Below, in pieces: positions 12,926-13,937 of a stretch of 13,937 nucleotides of DNA. The number at the start of each line of letters is the position of its first letter. Positions within the stretch are counted from its first letter, which is position 1. Below the pieces are notes generated by a model. It worked only from the letters and a program-made list of their open reading frames with translations. It was not told where the DNA came from and did no database searches. Both the position numbers and the translations under genes were made by a program. The DNA comes from Bacillota bacterium (GTDB lineage: Bacteria; Bacillota; Clostridia; Christensenellales; CAG-138), in assembly GCA_023409435.1 (NCBI GenBank), contig JAEYHP010000146.1, positions 1 to 13,937 on the forward strand. Direction: 5' to 3'.

Positions 12926-13937
12926 ATGAACATAGCTTTACAAATAGAACGATCGGCGACAGGATCGGTGAACGCATCCGAAAACGTAATATTCGATTCA
13001 ACCGTATACAGCTCCGGGAATATCAGTTATAACAATGCGACCGGCGAATTGACATTCAACGAGGCGGGCAGATATGTGATAGATTGGTGGGTTGCCACAC
13101 AGGCCACCGCGTCGAACGTTGGCGTCGTATTTGCCGTATCTTCCTCTCAGGGAGATTTTCTTGTGGGTAATTCGCCCATCAAGAACGGAGAAGTGGTGGG
13201 GGTATGCATCGTCGACGTGGCGGCGGCCCCCGTTACGGCGGCGTTGGTAAACGCGACCCCCAACCCCATATTCTATTCCAATATTACGCCGTTAATAGCG
13301 ACGCTGGTTGTGGTAGAGGATGATATCGCAGGTTCAGGGCCCACCGGGTCTACCGGCCCTAGCGGCGATACCGGACCCACTGGGCCTATAGGTCCAACAG
13401 GACCTACCGGTCCTACCGGCCCGACTGGGTCAACTGGCGATACGGGGCCTACCGGTCCTACCGGTCCCACTGGCCCGACTGGTCCCACGGGTGCAATCGG
13501 GCCCACAGGGTCTACCGGTCCTACTGGCCCGACTGGTCCCACGGGAGCAATCGGACCTACCGGCTCTACCGGTCCTACTGGCCCGACTGGTCCCACGGGA
13601 GCAATCGGACCCACCGGGTCTACCGGTCCTACTGGCTCGACTGGTCCCACGGGAGCAATCGGACCTACCGGCTCTACCGGCCCTAGCGGCGATACCGGAC
13701 CCACTGGGCCTATAGGCCCAACAGGACCTACCGGTCCTACCGGTGCAACTGGATCGACTGGACCAACTGGCGATACGGGGCCTACCGGACCCACCGGTGA
13801 TACTGGACCAACTGGACCTACAGGTGCGACTGGCCCAACCGGTCCCACGGGAGCAATCGGACCTACCGGCTCTACCGGTCCTACTGGCCCGACTGGTCCC
13901 ACGGGAGCAATCGGACCCACCGGGTCTACCGGTCCTA
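12926..13937 (+). CDS. Collagen-like, BclA-related surface/exosporium protein (partial, no stop in window)
   Basis: The frame opens at the ATG at 12926 (GGGAAG upstream) and runs off the right edge after 337 codons. Residues 1 to ~135 form a beta-rich domain resembling the C1q/TNF-like domain of BclA: NVIFDSTVYSSGNISYN, then ATGELTFNEAGRYVIDWWVA, then IKNGEVVGVCIVDV. From ~136 on it is collagen-like Gly-X-Y, with X mostly Pro, Ser, Ala or Asp and Y almost always Thr, ~67 triplets without a break. Thr at Y allows heavy O-glycosylation, as in Bacillus BclA. Here the globular domain comes before the collagen, opposite to BclA, and no signal peptide or exosporium leader is seen. The promoter resembles mother-cell sporulation promoters. 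Likely on the spore surface; exact role and C-terminus unknown. Confidence 0.88.
   Translation, partial: MNIALQIERSATGSVNASENVIFDSTVYSSGNISYNNATGELTFNEAGRYVIDWWVATQATASNVGVVFAVSSSQGDFLVGNSPIKNGEVVGVCIVDVAAAPVTAALVNATPNPIFYSNITPLIATLVVVEDDIAGSGPTGSTGPSGDTGPTGPIGPTGPTGPTGPTGSTGDTGPTGPTGPTGPTGPTGAIGPTGSTGPTGPTGPTGAIGPTGSTGPTGPTGPTGAIGPTGSTGPTGSTGPTGAIGPTGSTGPSGDTGPTGPIGPTGPTGPTGATGSTGPTGDTGPTGPTGDTGPTGPTGATGPTGPTGAIGPTGSTGPTGPTGPTGAIGPTGSTGP
13331..13937 (+). repeat. Gly-X-Thr triplet repeats with 54-bp and 324-bp higher-order periods
   Basis: 9-base collagen triplet pairs are organised in 54-base units encoding G-P-T-G-S-T-G-P-T-G-P-T-G-P-T-G-A-I. The marker GCAATC starts at 13493, 13547, 13601 and 13655, then again at 13853 and 13907. 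A ~72-base block starting at 13349 recurs at 13673 (offset 324 = 6 x 54) with a single mismatch, showing block duplication. Such arrays commonly vary in length between strains and can be collapsed in assembly. Confidence 0.93.

Noticed and set aside
13273..13920. Minus-strand 215-codon Gly-Pro-Val open frame
   Set aside because: It is the complement of the real collagen-like gene, which has a globular N-terminal domain, ribosome binding site and promoter; the antisense frame follows from triplet composition.

Overview
The window looks like a chromosomal piece of a moderately GC-rich, probably spore-forming member of the Clostridia (Bacillota). This is inferred from strong AGGAGG-type ribosome binding sites, some TTG starts, sigma-A-like promoters, an RbsB-type sugar lipoprotein with a ROK repressor, and a BclA-like collagen-repeat protein behind a sporulation-type promoter. 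No rRNA, tRNA, CRISPR array, transposase or phage gene was seen.

Left block (1-4991): a ribose-type sugar ABC importer on the minus strand, transcribed binding lipoprotein -> terminator hairpin -> double ATPase -> permease (cut by the window edge), with a divergent ROK-family regulator on the plus strand. The roughly 500-base gap between them carries a good sigma-A promoter for the regulator and palindromes that could be its operators. Between ATPase and permease lies a 71-base tandem duplication that creates a 23-residue mini-ORF copying the ATPase C-terminus. Five of the seven differences between the copies are synonymous.

Middle block (5023-10253): a hairpin terminator shared with the convergent gene, then an XRE-type HTH protein fused to a papain/C39-like (BtrH-like) domain, about 345 non-coding bases, and a compact three-gene molybdenum hydroxylase operon on the minus strand (Mo subunit, FAD subunit, 2Fe-2S subunit; both junctions are 4-base ATGA overlaps). 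The substrate is not evident. It belongs to the xanthine-dehydrogenase superfamily and lacks the Cys loop of form I CO dehydrogenase.

Right block (10352-13937, plus strand): a 414-residue, Glu/His-rich, probably helical protein divergent from the Mo operon, with ferritin-like motifs but no assigned function; a hairpin-dense intergenic segment that may be a dispersed repeat; a monocistronic AroE-like dehydrogenase whose shikimate-binding Ser motif is replaced; and a collagen-like surface/spore protein with an N-terminal jelly-roll-like domain and about 67 Gly-X-Thr triplets before the window ends.

Most novel signals: the conserved mini-ORF duplication, the HTH-papain-fold fusion, the unassigned Glu/His-rich protein and the variant AroE.
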